Source: Bacteroidota bacterium (GTDB taxonomy: Bacteria; Bacteroidota; Bacteroidia; Bacteroidales; Rikenellaceae). Taken from it: a stretch of DNA of 11,796 nucleotides. Below are positions 4,837-11,796 of the stretch, one piece after another; position 1 is the stretch's first letter; every line of letters starts with the position of its first letter. The stretch is taken from contig JAEZPN010000043.1 of NCBI GenBank assembly GCA_023413645.1, forward strand, positions 1 through 11,796. The letters are read 5' to 3'. Made by a program: the position numbers and the translations under genes. The notes beneath the pieces were generated by a model. The model saw only the letters and a program-made list of their open reading frames with translations, was not told where the DNA came from and ran no database searches.

Positions 4837-5655
4837 ATGTGTTTTTGTAGTAAGCGCTTAGGCGAGGTCCCCCGCGGCAAGGCATGGGCACTGGTTACGG
4901 GCTCTGCAAAGGGCATCGGTCGCCAGTATGCCGAGCAGCTCGCCGCCAAGGGATACAACCTCTACATGGTTGACATCGACGAGGCTATCACCACCGAGGC
5001 ACGTGTAATTGCGGAGCACTACTCTGTAAAGTGTGTAGGCAGAGTTATGGATCTCGCAGTAACAGATGCTGCCCGCACGCTCCATAGCGACACCGTGCGC
5101 GAGGGTTACGTCTTTGACGTTGTGATAAACAATGCGGGTATGTTCTCGCACTGCGACATATTAAACACCCCCTTGGAGCGCATCGAGCGCCTCCTTATCC
5201 TGCACGACTACACGCTAACCTCCATGTGCCGTCTCTATGGCGAGGATATGCGCACATGTGGCAAGGGCTATTTGCTTAATATGTCGTCGTACTCGATATG
5301 GATGCCTTTCCCCGCTTTGGCGCTATACAGTGCATCTAAGGCCTATGTTAAGAGCTTTACGGAGGCCTTTGCTAAGGAGCTTCGTGGCACGGGTGTCTCA
5401 GTTACAGCTATCTGCCCCGCCGGCATCGCAACAGACCTCTACGGACTCTCGAAGGATTTGCAGCGCTTCGGTCTCAACACCGGCATCCTCATGTCGCCCA
5501 AGAGCTGCGCGCGTCGTGGTTTGAAGGCTATGTTCCGTCGTCGCAGCGTTGTGGTGCCCGACTGGTGGTTCAAGCTCTTTATACCCATCTGCAAGTACCT
5601 CCCAGGATTTATGATACGCCCACTTCGTAACTACACGAAGAAGTGGCAGAAATAG
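4837..5655 (+). CDS. Short-chain dehydrogenase/reductase, candidate hydroxysteroid dehydrogenase
   Basis: A classical SDR of 272 residues. The Rossmann motif is TGSAKGIG (21-28), NNAG is at 98-101, the catalytic triad is S151, Y164, K168 (YSASK), and CPAGIATD (193-200) covers the cofactor carboxamide. D46 at the end of the second strand suggests NAD(H) rather than NADP(H). The C-terminal part (about 235-272) is aromatic and basic (VVVPDWWFKLF, then KYLPGFMIRPLRNY) and resembles the membrane-associated tails of the HSD17B12/ketoacyl reductase branch. The short Cys-containing N-terminus (MCFCSK) precedes the fold. Beginning 8 bases after the ene-reductase stop, it is translationally close to it. 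In known Bacteroidales bile acid clusters this position is taken by a 3-beta-hydroxysteroid dehydrogenase. Regio- and stereospecificity cannot be read here. Confidence 0.86.
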   Translation: MCFCSKRLGEVPRGKAWALVTGSAKGIGRQYAEQLAAKGYNLYMVDIDEAITTEARVIAEHYSVKCVGRVMDLAVTDAARTLHSDTVREGYVFDVVINNAGMFSHCDILNTPLERIERLLILHDYTLTSMCRLYGEDMRTCGKGYLLNMSSYSIWMPFPALALYSASKAYVKSFTEAFAKELRGTGVSVTAICPAGIATDLYGLSKDLQRFGLNTGILMSPKSCARRGLKAMFRRRSVVVPDWWFKLFIPICKYLPGFMIRPLRNYTKKWQK

Positions 5656-5664
5656 CAAAAAACT

Positions 5665-8130
5665 ATGCAAAGTAATAATACTCAGACAAATAGCAATCCA
5701 AAGCGCAAGGGCCGTGTTAAGCGAGTAATCGTGTGGACACTCCTATCGTTGCTTATGTTGGTTGTGCTCGCCGTAGCCGCACTCATCATCTGGCTTGGTC
5801 CCATTGCCGAGTGGTACGTCGAGAAGCACGACACCGAGCTTATCGGTCGTCGCGTGGAGATGGACGACCTACGCATCAAGCTCTTCAAGGGTGAGCTCTC
5901 AGCAAAGAATGTCATTCTCTACGAGGAGGACAACGAGACACACTTTGCACGCCTCGGTGATGTATCTGCTGAGATGGCCCTAAGAGAGATCTTCGACAAC
6001 CACATTCACATCACACGCCTTGATGCTGATGAGGCATACTTACGCATCGACCAGAATGTCGACGAGTTCAACTTCGACGACATGCTCCTCTACCTCGACG
6101 AGGCATACCCAGAAGAGGAGGAGGAAGAGGAGAGCGAGCCTTGGAAGATTACTCTCGACAACATTACTATCAAGCGTAGTCACTTCGCATACTTCGACCA
6201 CGAGATAGAGCAGCGCTGGGAGCTAACGGCACTCGACCTCACTACCCCATCGTTCTACCTCGACAACCGCTTCTCGCATATCGACGTTGCGACAATCATC
6301 AACGATAGCGCAACCCTCGAGGGTGCCTTGGAGCTAAACTACGAGACATGGGACTTCACCTTCGCAGGTACACTCAAGGAGTTCCCCTTGGCCGAGACAT
6401 ACAAATACTGGACACCCTACCTCAACATCGGTAGCGTTACGGGTATCGCAGATGCCGACTTCGAGTTGGATGGTAACGTGATGGACATCTTCGCGATGAA
6501 CATCCGCGGTACGGCCTCAGCACGCGACTTTGGTGTTACAACGCCCACAGGTGGCAAGGTATTGCTCGCCGACGAGCTACACATCGGCGTCGAGGAGCTC
6601 AACATCGACAAAGAGCGCTACATACTCTCATCACTCGAGGCTAATGGTTACTCTTCGGAGATGATCTTTGCGAAGGATGGTTCGACAAACTTCGACATCC
6701 TCTTCTACAACGACCCCACTATCACCATCGAGAGCACAATGACCGAGGAGGGTGAGAATCTCTACGATGTTAAGGAGCGCGTTACGGTTACCACAACCGA
6801 GGAGGAGGCACCCCTCGCTAATATGGTAATCAAGATTGGTCATGCAGACCTTAAGGGTGGCGAGTTCCTCTACTCTGACGATACCATGCACCGCCTATTT
6901 GAGTATCAGCTCCGCGATATCGCAATCTCGGGTGACAACCTCGATTTGATGGGCAACAATAAGATTACGCTTAGCGCGAAGCTCCCCAAGCAGGGTTCGG
7001 TTATGCTCCGTTGGGATGGTTCGCTCAGCGACTTCTACAACCAGAGCCTTATGCTCATGCTCAACAACGTCGACATGGTGGGCCTCTCACCATACGTTGA
7101 GTACTTCACGGGCTTCCCAATCAAGGATGGTAACCTCACTTTCCGCAGCCAGAATGTTGTAAGCAACGGTAGCCTCAGCGGTATCAACCAGTTTGGCACA
7201 TACAACTTCAAGCTCGACAAGCGCGATAAATCGCTCGACCCAGAGATTAAGCTTCCCTTGCGTCTTGCAGTGTGGGTGCTTACCGATAAGGATGAGCATA
7301 TCGACATCGACCTCCCCGTATCGGGACACCTCGATTCGCCAAAGTTCTCTTACGGTAAGGTTATCATGAAGGCTGTGGGTGGTCTTATGCTTAAGATTGC
7401 TGTTTCGCCCTTCGAGCTTATGGCGGGCAACAAGCAGGATGCCTACCAGCATATAAACCTCGACCTCTTGGAGCCAGGTCTCGGTTCGGAGCACTACGCA
7501 CGCCTCGACAAGATGGCTGAAGCACTAAAGGAGGATGACAACGTGCGTGTACGCCTCACACAGCGTGTCAACTACAATCGTGCTGCACAGCGCTTGGCAA
7601 ACCTCAACCTCAAGATCGCCTACTACAACCATACGCAGGGCGACGAGCAGGGTTACTTGGATATGTTGGCATTCTCGCGCATCAACGATACTAAGATGTC
7701 GAACAAGGATGTTATCGCCTATGCCGACTCGTTGCTCACAGAGCGTGGCTTCGACCCCAATAAGATGAAGACTGCGGAGAAGGCGATGACGCTCTATGGT
7801 GATGTTGTGGAGTCGCAGATGGTGCAGCTTATGGAGCACCGCAACCGCACTATTATGGAGTATATGGGCTTCAACCACCAGGATATGCCTGAGGGTGCAT
7901 TCTCTATCAACAACGTGGTAATCGAGGATATGGTAGACTACCACGGCAAGGATCGCTACACCGTTACACTCATCGTTGACGACGAGGAGATCGAGCTCCC
8001 CGTGGAGGACGATGACATAGTAGAGGACGAAGAGGATGCCTTTGCAGATGAGCAGGGCACAAATGTTGCATCGGAGGACAATTTATCAGCTGATACAACG
8101 TTAAATGATAATGTAGAGACAGAAAAATAA
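5665..8130 (+). CDS. AsmA-like DUF748 envelope protein
   Basis: An 821-residue protein with a basic cytosolic N-terminus (KRKGRVKR), one membrane anchor (about 21-45) and a large periplasmic region. The AsmA/DUF748 character shows in GRRVEMDDLRIKLFKGELSA (61-80) and in the family end-block LPVSGHLDSPKFSYG...KIAVSPFELMAG (about 549-592). An OmpA-like segment follows at about 605-650 (LDKMAEALKEDDNVRVRLTQ). A run of seven Glu lies at 150-156, and the last 45 residues are very acidic. AsmA-type proteins are thought to form beta-groove bridges for lipid movement or outer-membrane homeostasis; this member's cargo is unknown. It starts 9 bases after the SDR stop and so is in the operon. It may be a housekeeping envelope gene sharing the transcript, or it may serve hydrophobic steroid handling. 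The second idea is speculation. Confidence 0.8.
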   Translation: MQSNNTQTNSNPKRKGRVKRVIVWTLLSLLMLVVLAVAALIIWLGPIAEWYVEKHDTELIGRRVEMDDLRIKLFKGELSAKNVILYEEDNETHFARLGDVSAEMALREIFDNHIHITRLDADEAYLRIDQNVDEFNFDDMLLYLDEAYPEEEEEEESEPWKITLDNITIKRSHFAYFDHEIEQRWELTALDLTTPSFYLDNRFSHIDVATIINDSATLEGALELNYETWDFTFAGTLKEFPLAETYKYWTPYLNIGSVTGIADADFELDGNVMDIFAMNIRGTASARDFGVTTPTGGKVLLADELHIGVEELNIDKERYILSSLEANGYSSEMIFAKDGSTNFDILFYNDPTITIESTMTEEGENLYDVKERVTVTTTEEEAPLANMVIKIGHADLKGGEFLYSDDTMHRLFEYQLRDIAISGDNLDLMGNNKITLSAKLPKQGSVMLRWDGSLSDFYNQSLMLMLNNVDMVGLSPYVEYFTGFPIKDGNLTFRSQNVVSNGSLSGINQFGTYNFKLDKRDKSLDPEIKLPLRLAVWVLTDKDEHIDIDLPVSGHLDSPKFSYGKVIMKAVGGLMLKIAVSPFELMAGNKQDAYQHINLDLLEPGLGSEHYARLDKMAEALKEDDNVRVRLTQRVNYNRAAQRLANLNLKIAYYNHTQGDEQGYLDMLAFSRINDTKMSNKDVIAYADSLLTERGFDPNKMKTAEKAMTLYGDVVESQMVQLMEHRNRTIMEYMGFNHQDMPEGAFSINNVVIEDMVDYHGKDRYTVTLIVDDEEIELPVEDDDIVEDEEDAFADEQGTNVASEDNLSADTTLNDNVETEK

Positions 8131-8158
8131 TCATTATAACAAACTAAAAAAATCAAAG

Positions 8159-9280
8159 ATGAAAAAACTATTTTTTGCAATGGGCGTTATCGCCATGTCA
8201 TTGACAGCTTTGGCTTGCAACAACCAGACTGAGGAGAACAAGGAGGTTAAGGCAATCAAGGCTGAGGCTGCTCGCATCGAGAAGATGAGCAGCGAGGAGC
8301 TTGCTGAGAATATTAACAAGCGTTCTTACTCTCTCGGTGCTAATATGGGTATGGGCTATGTATTCCAGTTTAAGGATCTAGATCTTGCAAAGGAAGACCT
8401 TCAGGATGCAGCTATTGATTTCTACCTCAATGGTGATGTTGAGGACGAGAAGCTCCAGGAGAACGGCGGTAAGTTCCAGATGTTCTACTACACACGCGTA
8501 ATGCCTTACATGCAGGCTAAGAATACACGTGAGGCTATGGAGGCTGGTGGCATGACTGAGGATTTGCCCGAGATTCCCGCTCTCTATGACGAGGAGTACA
8601 CTAAGAAGTTCATTACAACTACATTGGGTTCACAGATGGGTGCATCACTCATCGATGTTGATGACCTCAGCATGGGTTGGTGGCTCAAGGGTTTCAACGA
8701 TGGTGCAGCACTAAACATTGAGGGTATCGAAGAGATGGATAACATGGCAGCTATGGAGTTCATCGACTCACAGTTGCTTATGACTAGCACAGATATCCAG
8801 ATGGAGCTCCGAAACCTTCAGATTGAGATGATGCAGAAGCAGCAGGAGAAGATGATTAAGAAGGCTGAGGATGCTAAGGAGGCATCTGCACAGTGGCTCT
8901 CAAAGATCGAGAAGAAGAAGGGTGTAGTAAAGACTGAGTCAGGCCTTCTCTATCGCATCGACCGCCAGGGTAACGACGTATTCGCTACTGAGGATACAGA
9001 CATTGTAGAGGTAAACTACGAGGGTAAGACTCGCGACGGCAAGGTATTCGACTCAAGCTACGAGCGTGGCGAGAGCATCTCATTCGGCCTCAACCAGGTT
9101 ATCAAGGGTTGGACTGAGGGTATGAAGCTCGTTGGCGAGGGTGGCCAGATCACCTTGTGGATTCCATCAGAGCTCGCATATGGCACACGTGGCGCAGGCC
9201 AGGATATCGGTCCTAACGAGGCTTTGGAGTTCAAGGTTGAGCTTATCAAGGTTACTCCCGCAGAGGTTGTTGAGGAGTAA
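8159..9280 (+). CDS. FKBP-type peptidyl-prolyl isomerase lipoprotein
   Basis: A 373-residue exported lipoprotein. The signal peptide ends in a lipobox-like LTALAC with C20 as the lipidation site. Two Mip-type FKBP_N dimerisation-like segments are suggested, beginning RSYSLGANMGMG (55-66) and KFITTTLGSQMGASL (150-164), then a long charged helix (about 205-255, QKQQEKMIKKAEDAKEAS). The C-terminal FKBP domain (about 258-366) keeps the active-site residues Y287, F297, D298, V314-I315 in QVIKGW, W318, Y341 in LAYG and F358. It catalyses proline cis-trans isomerisation during folding of envelope proteins. It begins 28 bases after the DUF748 stop with no terminator between, and is followed by a strong terminator. 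A doubled N-terminal dimerisation region is less common than the single one of Mip. Confidence 0.9.
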   Translation: MKKLFFAMGVIAMSLTALACNNQTEENKEVKAIKAEAARIEKMSSEELAENINKRSYSLGANMGMGYVFQFKDLDLAKEDLQDAAIDFYLNGDVEDEKLQENGGKFQMFYYTRVMPYMQAKNTREAMEAGGMTEDLPEIPALYDEEYTKKFITTTLGSQMGASLIDVDDLSMGWWLKGFNDGAALNIEGIEEMDNMAAMEFIDSQLLMTSTDIQMELRNLQIEMMQKQQEKMIKKAEDAKEASAQWLSKIEKKKGVVKTESGLLYRIDRQGNDVFATEDTDIVEVNYEGKTRDGKVFDSSYERGESISFGLNQVIKGWTEGMKLVGEGGQITLWIPSELAYGTRGAGQDIGPNEALEFKVELIKVTPAEVVEE

Positions 9281-9300
9281 TAATCACAACTAAAGCATAT

Positions 9301-9344
9301 AAATATGGCGTTGGCTCACTCGGAGTCAACGCCATATTTATTTT
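9301..9344. terminator. Terminator of the five-gene operon, possibly bidirectional
   Basis: AAATATGGCGTTG (9301-9313) and CAACGCCATATTT (9327-9339) form a perfect 13-bp stem with a 13-base loop, followed by ATTTTA. It lies 20 bases after the FKBP stop and 13-20 bases beyond the convergent ZIP gene's stop, so it could end transcription from both sides. A run of seven G (9346-9352) separates it from the ZIP stop codon. Confidence 0.9.
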
Positions 9345-9357
9345 AGGGGGGGTACTA

Positions 9358-10134
9358 CTACCCTAATGCCACATCGAGAATCATCATAATAATAAATCCT
9401 ATGGCAAAAGCTACGGTGCCTATGTTGGAGTGCTTGCCACGCTGTGTCTCGGGTATAAGTTCCTCAACTACGACATAGAGCATGGCACCCGCCGAGAATG
9501 CCAGAAGATATGGCAAAAGGGGTGATATATGCTCGAACAGGAGTATCATGAGGGCTGCTGAGATGGGCTCTACGATGCCCGATAGAGCACCATAGCCAAA
9601 TGCCTTGCGGCGTGATGCACCATCAGCACGTAGGGGGAGCGAGATAATTGCTCCCTCGGGGATATTCTGTATCGCCATACCTACTGCGAGTGCCGTAGCT
9701 GCGGCAATGGTGATGCCCGAATTGCCCTGCATAGCACCCGCTATTACGGCACCTACAGCCATACCCTCGGGGATGTTGTGGAGCGTTACGGCGAGCATAA
9801 GCATTGGGCGACGGCCGAGTTTTGATTGTGGACCTTCGGCAGAGTCACCAGTGGGGTGCATATGTGGCACAAGGCTATCGAGGGCAAGCAGAAAGAGCAT
9901 GCCGAGGAGTATGCCCACGGCAGGGGGCATCCAGTTGAGCTTACCGAGGTGGTCTGAAAGATCAATGGCAGGCATTATTAGCGACCATACGGAGGCTGCC
10001 ACCATGACACCCGCCGCAAAGCCCAAAAGCGCATTCTGCACACGTGACGACACCTTATCGCGCGTGAGGAATACGAAAGCCGAGCCTATTACAGTACCAG
10101 CGAATGGTATAAGGAGTATGGGTAGAATATCCAT
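9358..10134 (-). CDS. ZIP family divalent metal transporter (ZupT/GufA-like)
   Basis: A 258-residue inner-membrane protein with about eight transmembrane helices. The binuclear metal site is visible in helix 4, LHNIPEGMAVG (H119, N120, E123), and helix 5, QNIPEGAIISLPLR (Q156, N157, E160). Further family marks are VVVEELIPE (222-230) in helix 7 and the short histidine loop PHMHP (90-94) between helices 3 and 4, a probable cytosolic metal-binding loop. ZIP proteins move Zn2+, Fe2+ or Mn2+ into the cytosol; the metal cannot be fixed here. The gene is convergent with the steroid operon and lies downstream of rubrerythrin on the same strand. No TAnnTTTG box is evident in the 191-base gap, so it may be transcribed by read-through from the rubrerythrin promoter, which would suit an iron theme. 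Confidence 0.93.
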   Translation of the reverse strand: MDILPILLIPFAGTVIGSAFVFLTRDKVSSRVQNALLGFAAGVMVAASVWSLIMPAIDLSDHLGKLNWMPPAVGILLGMLFLLALDSLVPHMHPTGDSAEGPQSKLGRRPMLMLAVTLHNIPEGMAVGAVIAGAMQGNSGITIAAATALAVGMAIQNIPEGAIISLPLRADGASRRKAFGYGALSGIVEPISAALMILLFEHISPLLPYLLAFSAGAMLYVVVEELIPETQRGKHSNIGTVAFAIGFIIMMILDVALG

Positions 10135-10151
10135 AGCTTATGGTTGTGAGT

Positions 10152-10188
10152 AAGGGGGCGGAGCAAGAATTGTGCTTGCCGCCCCCTT
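10152..10188 (-). promoter_or_regulatory. GC-rich hairpin in the ZIP leader
   Basis: AAGGGGGCGG (10152-10161) pairs perfectly with CCGCCCCCTT (10179-10188). CAAG (10164-10167) pairs with CTTG (10175-10178) above a two-base bulge. It ends 17 bases upstream of the ZIP start codon. It lacks a U-tract on the minus strand (TACTCACAACC follows), so it may be a leader structure affecting ZIP translation rather than a classical terminator. Termination for rubrerythrin remains possible. Confidence 0.6.
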
Positions 10189-10197
10189 CATTAGTAG

Positions 10198-10328
10198 TTA
10201 TTTGTTGTTAGAATAGTTCAGATACAACGCTCGGCGAAATTCGAGGCGATGGGCTGTACTAAAGCGTACTGCCCATTGCCGAGATATTTCGTTAGCGGCA
10301 GTAGATGGGCTATTATCACAACAAATTA
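10198..10328 (-). repeat. Nested-hairpin element, copy E, abutting the rubrerythrin stop codon
   Basis: Read on the minus strand, TAATTTGTTGTGATAA begins on the rubrerythrin TAA stop and closely matches the left end behind efp (TAATTTCTTGTGATAA). The other end, TTCTAACAACAAATAA, forms the outer inverted arm. The core hairpin is GGCAATGGGC-A-GTAC / GTAC-A-GCCCATCGCC (10245-10280) with a six-base loop, extended by CGAAAT/ATTTCG (10235-10240 and 10286-10291). It is homologous to the core of copies A and B, with compensatory arm changes (GGGA/TCCC to GGGC/GCCC, ATAC/GTAT to GTAC/GTAC). It is the most diverged full copy and lacks a U-tract. Confidence 0.68.
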
Positions 10329-10862
10329 ATAGTTTTCTGCCTTAATCTGGAAGTATGCCTTAGGATGAACACATACGGGACATACCTCAGGTGCCTGCTT
10401 GCCAACGTGGATGTGACCGCAGTTTGAGCACTGCCAAATCATATCACCATCGCGAGAGAATACAAGGCCACCCTCAACATTTGCCAAGAGCTTGCGGTAG
10501 CGCTCCTCGTGCTCCTTCTCGATCTTACCTACCTGCTCGAAGAGGAATGCGATGTGGTCGAAGCCCTCCTCGCGTGCATCCTTAGCCATCTGGTCGTACA
10601 TATCTGTCCACTCGTAGTTCTCACCCTCGGCAGCAGCCTTAAGGTTTTCAGCTGTTGAACCGATGCCGTTTAGAAGCTTGAACCAGATCTCAGCATGCTC
10701 CTTCTCGTTTGCTGCAGTCTCCTCGAAGATCTTTGCAATCTGAACATAGCCATCCTTCTTTGCCTTCGATGCGAAATATGTATACTTGTTGCGTGCCTGT
10801 GACTCACCAGCAAAAGCCTCCCACAAGTTCTTCTCAGTCTTAGTTCCTTTCAAATCTTTCAT
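10326..10862 (-). CDS. rbr: Rubrerythrin
   Basis: A 178-residue cytosolic non-heme iron protein of anaerobes that reduces hydrogen peroxide to water. The N-terminal four-helix ferritin-like domain supplies the diiron ligands: E20, E53 with H56 (EKEH), an Asp/Glu cluster at 95-99 (DAREEGF), and E115 with H118 (a second EKEH). The C-terminal rubredoxin-like domain has CSNC (C145, C148) and CPVC (C161, C164) for the single Fe(SCys)4 site that passes electrons to the diiron centre. The length is slightly under that of classic rubrerythrins (about 190). It has its own good Bacteroidota promoter at 10927-10956. ZIP lies downstream on the same strand. The TAA stop forms the first bases of hairpin element copy E. 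Confidence 0.97.
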   Translation of the reverse strand: MKDLKGTKTEKNLWEAFAGESQARNKYTYFASKAKKDGYVQIAKIFEETAANEKEHAEIWFKLLNGIGSTAENLKAAAEGENYEWTDMYDQMAKDAREEGFDHIAFLFEQVGKIEKEHEERYRKLLANVEGGLVFSRDGDMIWQCSNCGHIHVGKQAPEVCPVCVHPKAYFQIKAENY

Positions 10863-10926
10863 AGTCTTATTAGTTTTTAGGTTTGTAATTATTCTTTTAT
10901 TTTCGTTTTATTTCCTTTTCCTGATG

Positions 10927-10956
10927 CAAAGATAAGTGTTTTATTTTTATCTGCAA
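10927..10956 (-). promoter_or_regulatory. Rubrerythrin promoter
   Basis: On the minus strand TTG (10956-10954) is followed by 19 bases and then TATCTTTG (10934-10927), an almost ideal Bacteroidota -33/-7 pair. The predicted leader is about 60 bases, A-rich and without a Shine-Dalgarno sequence. Confidence 0.82.
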
Positions 10957-11022
10957 TAGTTTTTTAATCGTTTAATTTTATATCCATATAAGTATTACTT
11001 ATACAATGCCGCAAAAGCATAT

Positions 11023-11053
11023 AAAAAAGACTGCCAAGCGTTATGCCTGACAG
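11023..11053 (-). terminator. Intrinsic terminator after the minus-strand unknown gene
   Basis: On the minus strand CTGTCAGGC (11053-11045) pairs with GCTTGGCAG (11039-11031), including two G-T wobbles, around a five-base loop. TCTTTTTT (11030-11023) follows. It lies about 24 bases past the stop of the gene ending at 11077, and isolates that gene from the rubrerythrin promoter. Confidence 0.85.
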
Positions 11054-11076
11054 CCCTACGATATATCACTACCCCA

Positions 11077-11796
11077 TTAAAAATAGCCTGGGTACATTGC
11101 CTCGAACTCCTCTTTGAGCGCGGCATACTCCTCGGGTGAGGCGTAGCCATCGAAGAATGTCTCACGGTCATCAGTAAACTTAAAGCGATAGAGCTCCAAC
11201 TCGTGGGCAATGCCCATAGTATAGTTGTTGTAGTTATTCATTCCAACACATGCGACACCTGCGATATGACCTACAAGGAATGCCTCCTCGCCATCGAAGT
11301 AGAGCACCTCGGCACTCATCTCGATATTGTAATAATCGGGGCTATATACAGTGTTGAGAGTGTGGGTCTCTGCATCGTAGCTCCACAATGTTGTATAGTA
11401 ACTACCCTTGTATCCTCTCTCATGGAGGAATGCATCGAATTCAACAAAAGCACAGCCCACATGGCAATGGTCATAACATGTGCCGTCCTCCATCATCATA
11501 AGAGTGCCACAATATTCTCCACCATCCCAATCGTAGCATGACGTCCAAGAGGTGTTGTCTGTAAGATACTGCTCCGAGAATGTCATAACGCGCGACACGA
11601 GCAGCTCCTCGAAGAGTTCATCATTAATCTCGTCCTCCTGTGAGTCTATCATACTAAGCATTACATCCATCTCCTGGCGACGACCCTCAGGTAAGTCAAA
11701 ACCCATAAATTCGCTGTACTCCCAAACAGGCTCCCCACCGTTCTCGTTGCTATTATTATCGGGATTAACCTCCGATGGGTTGTCAATGGGTCTATC
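11077..11796 (-). CDS. Unrecognised protein, C-terminal 239 residues (5' end outside window)
   Basis: The frame stays open past the internal Met at 11706 to the window edge, so the true start is beyond 11796. The upstream part, DRPIDNPSEVNPDNNSNENG, is a low-complexity Asn/Pro/Asp/Ser linker like those that follow the lipid-anchor Cys of Bacteroidota lipoproteins, so export is likely but the signal peptide is not visible. The body is rich in acidic and aromatic residues, has few predicted hydrophobic segments, and has six cysteines, five of them in a cluster (SCYDW, EYCG, GTCYDHCHVGC) that could form disulfides or a metal site. No enzyme motif is recognised. The composition suggests a beta-rich secreted domain, but I cannot assign a family. 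A strong terminator follows. Confidence 0.8.
   Translation of the reverse strand, partial: DRPIDNPSEVNPDNNSNENGGEPVWEYSEFMGFDLPEGRRQEMDVMLSMIDSQEDEINDELFEELLVSRVMTFSEQYLTDNTSWTSCYDWDGGEYCGTLMMMEDGTCYDHCHVGCAFVEFDAFLHERGYKGSYYTTLWSYDAETHTLNTVYSPDYYNIEMSAEVLYFDGEEAFLVGHIAGVACVGMNNYNNYTMGIAHELELYRFKFTDDRETFFDGYASPEEYAALKEEFEAMYPGYF

Noticed and set aside
4837..5655. Specific call as 7-alpha-hydroxysteroid dehydrogenase.
   Set aside because: Only general SDR motifs are visible, and the C-terminal tail is more like the HSD17B12/ketoacyl reductase branch; position specificity cannot be read from sequence.

Overview
The window looks like a chromosomal segment of a gut-type Bacteroidales bacterium (phylum Bacteroidota). 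The evidence is direct in three places: promoters carry the Bacteroidota -7 box TAnnTTTG (936-943, 2689-2696, and 10927-10934 on the minus strand), start codons have A-rich upstream regions without a clear Shine-Dalgarno sequence, and the proteins have Bacteroidota-like features. The genus cannot be fixed from the sequence.

Layout. Positions 1-402 hold the 3' end of the elongation factor P gene. Positions 403-1015 are a gene-free, repeat-rich spacer. purA (adenylosuccinate synthetase, 1016-2299) follows, then a second repeat-rich spacer (2300-2773). Next comes a five-gene plus-strand operon, 2774-9280: a membrane steroid 5-alpha-reductase-like protein, an Old Yellow Enzyme-type flavin reductase, a short-chain dehydrogenase, a large AsmA-like DUF748 protein and an FKBP-type prolyl isomerase lipoprotein. 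It ends at a strong hairpin terminator (9301-9344). On the minus strand are a ZIP-family metal transporter (9358-10134), rubrerythrin (10326-10862) and the C-terminal part of an unrecognised, probably exported protein (11077-11796, open at the window edge).

The metabolic centre is the trio 2774-5655. A 5-alpha-reductase homologue, an ene-reductase and a hydroxysteroid-dehydrogenase-like SDR lie 30 and 8 bases apart. This matches the logic of the 5AR / 5BR / 3beta-HSDH clusters reported in gut Bacteroidales that convert 3-oxo-delta4 bile acids to iso- and isoallo-lithocholic acid type products. A role in bile acid or steroid hormone reduction is therefore the leading inference, although substrates cannot be read from sequence. 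The co-transcribed DUF748 protein and FKBP lipoprotein are envelope proteins with no known tie to this pathway.

The most unusual non-coding signal is a family of nested-hairpin elements of about 130 bp. Three full copies start exactly on the TAA stop codons of efp, purA and rubrerythrin, and two defective copies lie behind the purA copy. The stems share a core (AATGGG...TAC-loop-GTA...CCCATC) whose arms change in a compensatory way between copies. The purA gene and the steroid operon also each have a GC-rich leader hairpin just after the promoter, with a similar AGACCC...CAC segment.
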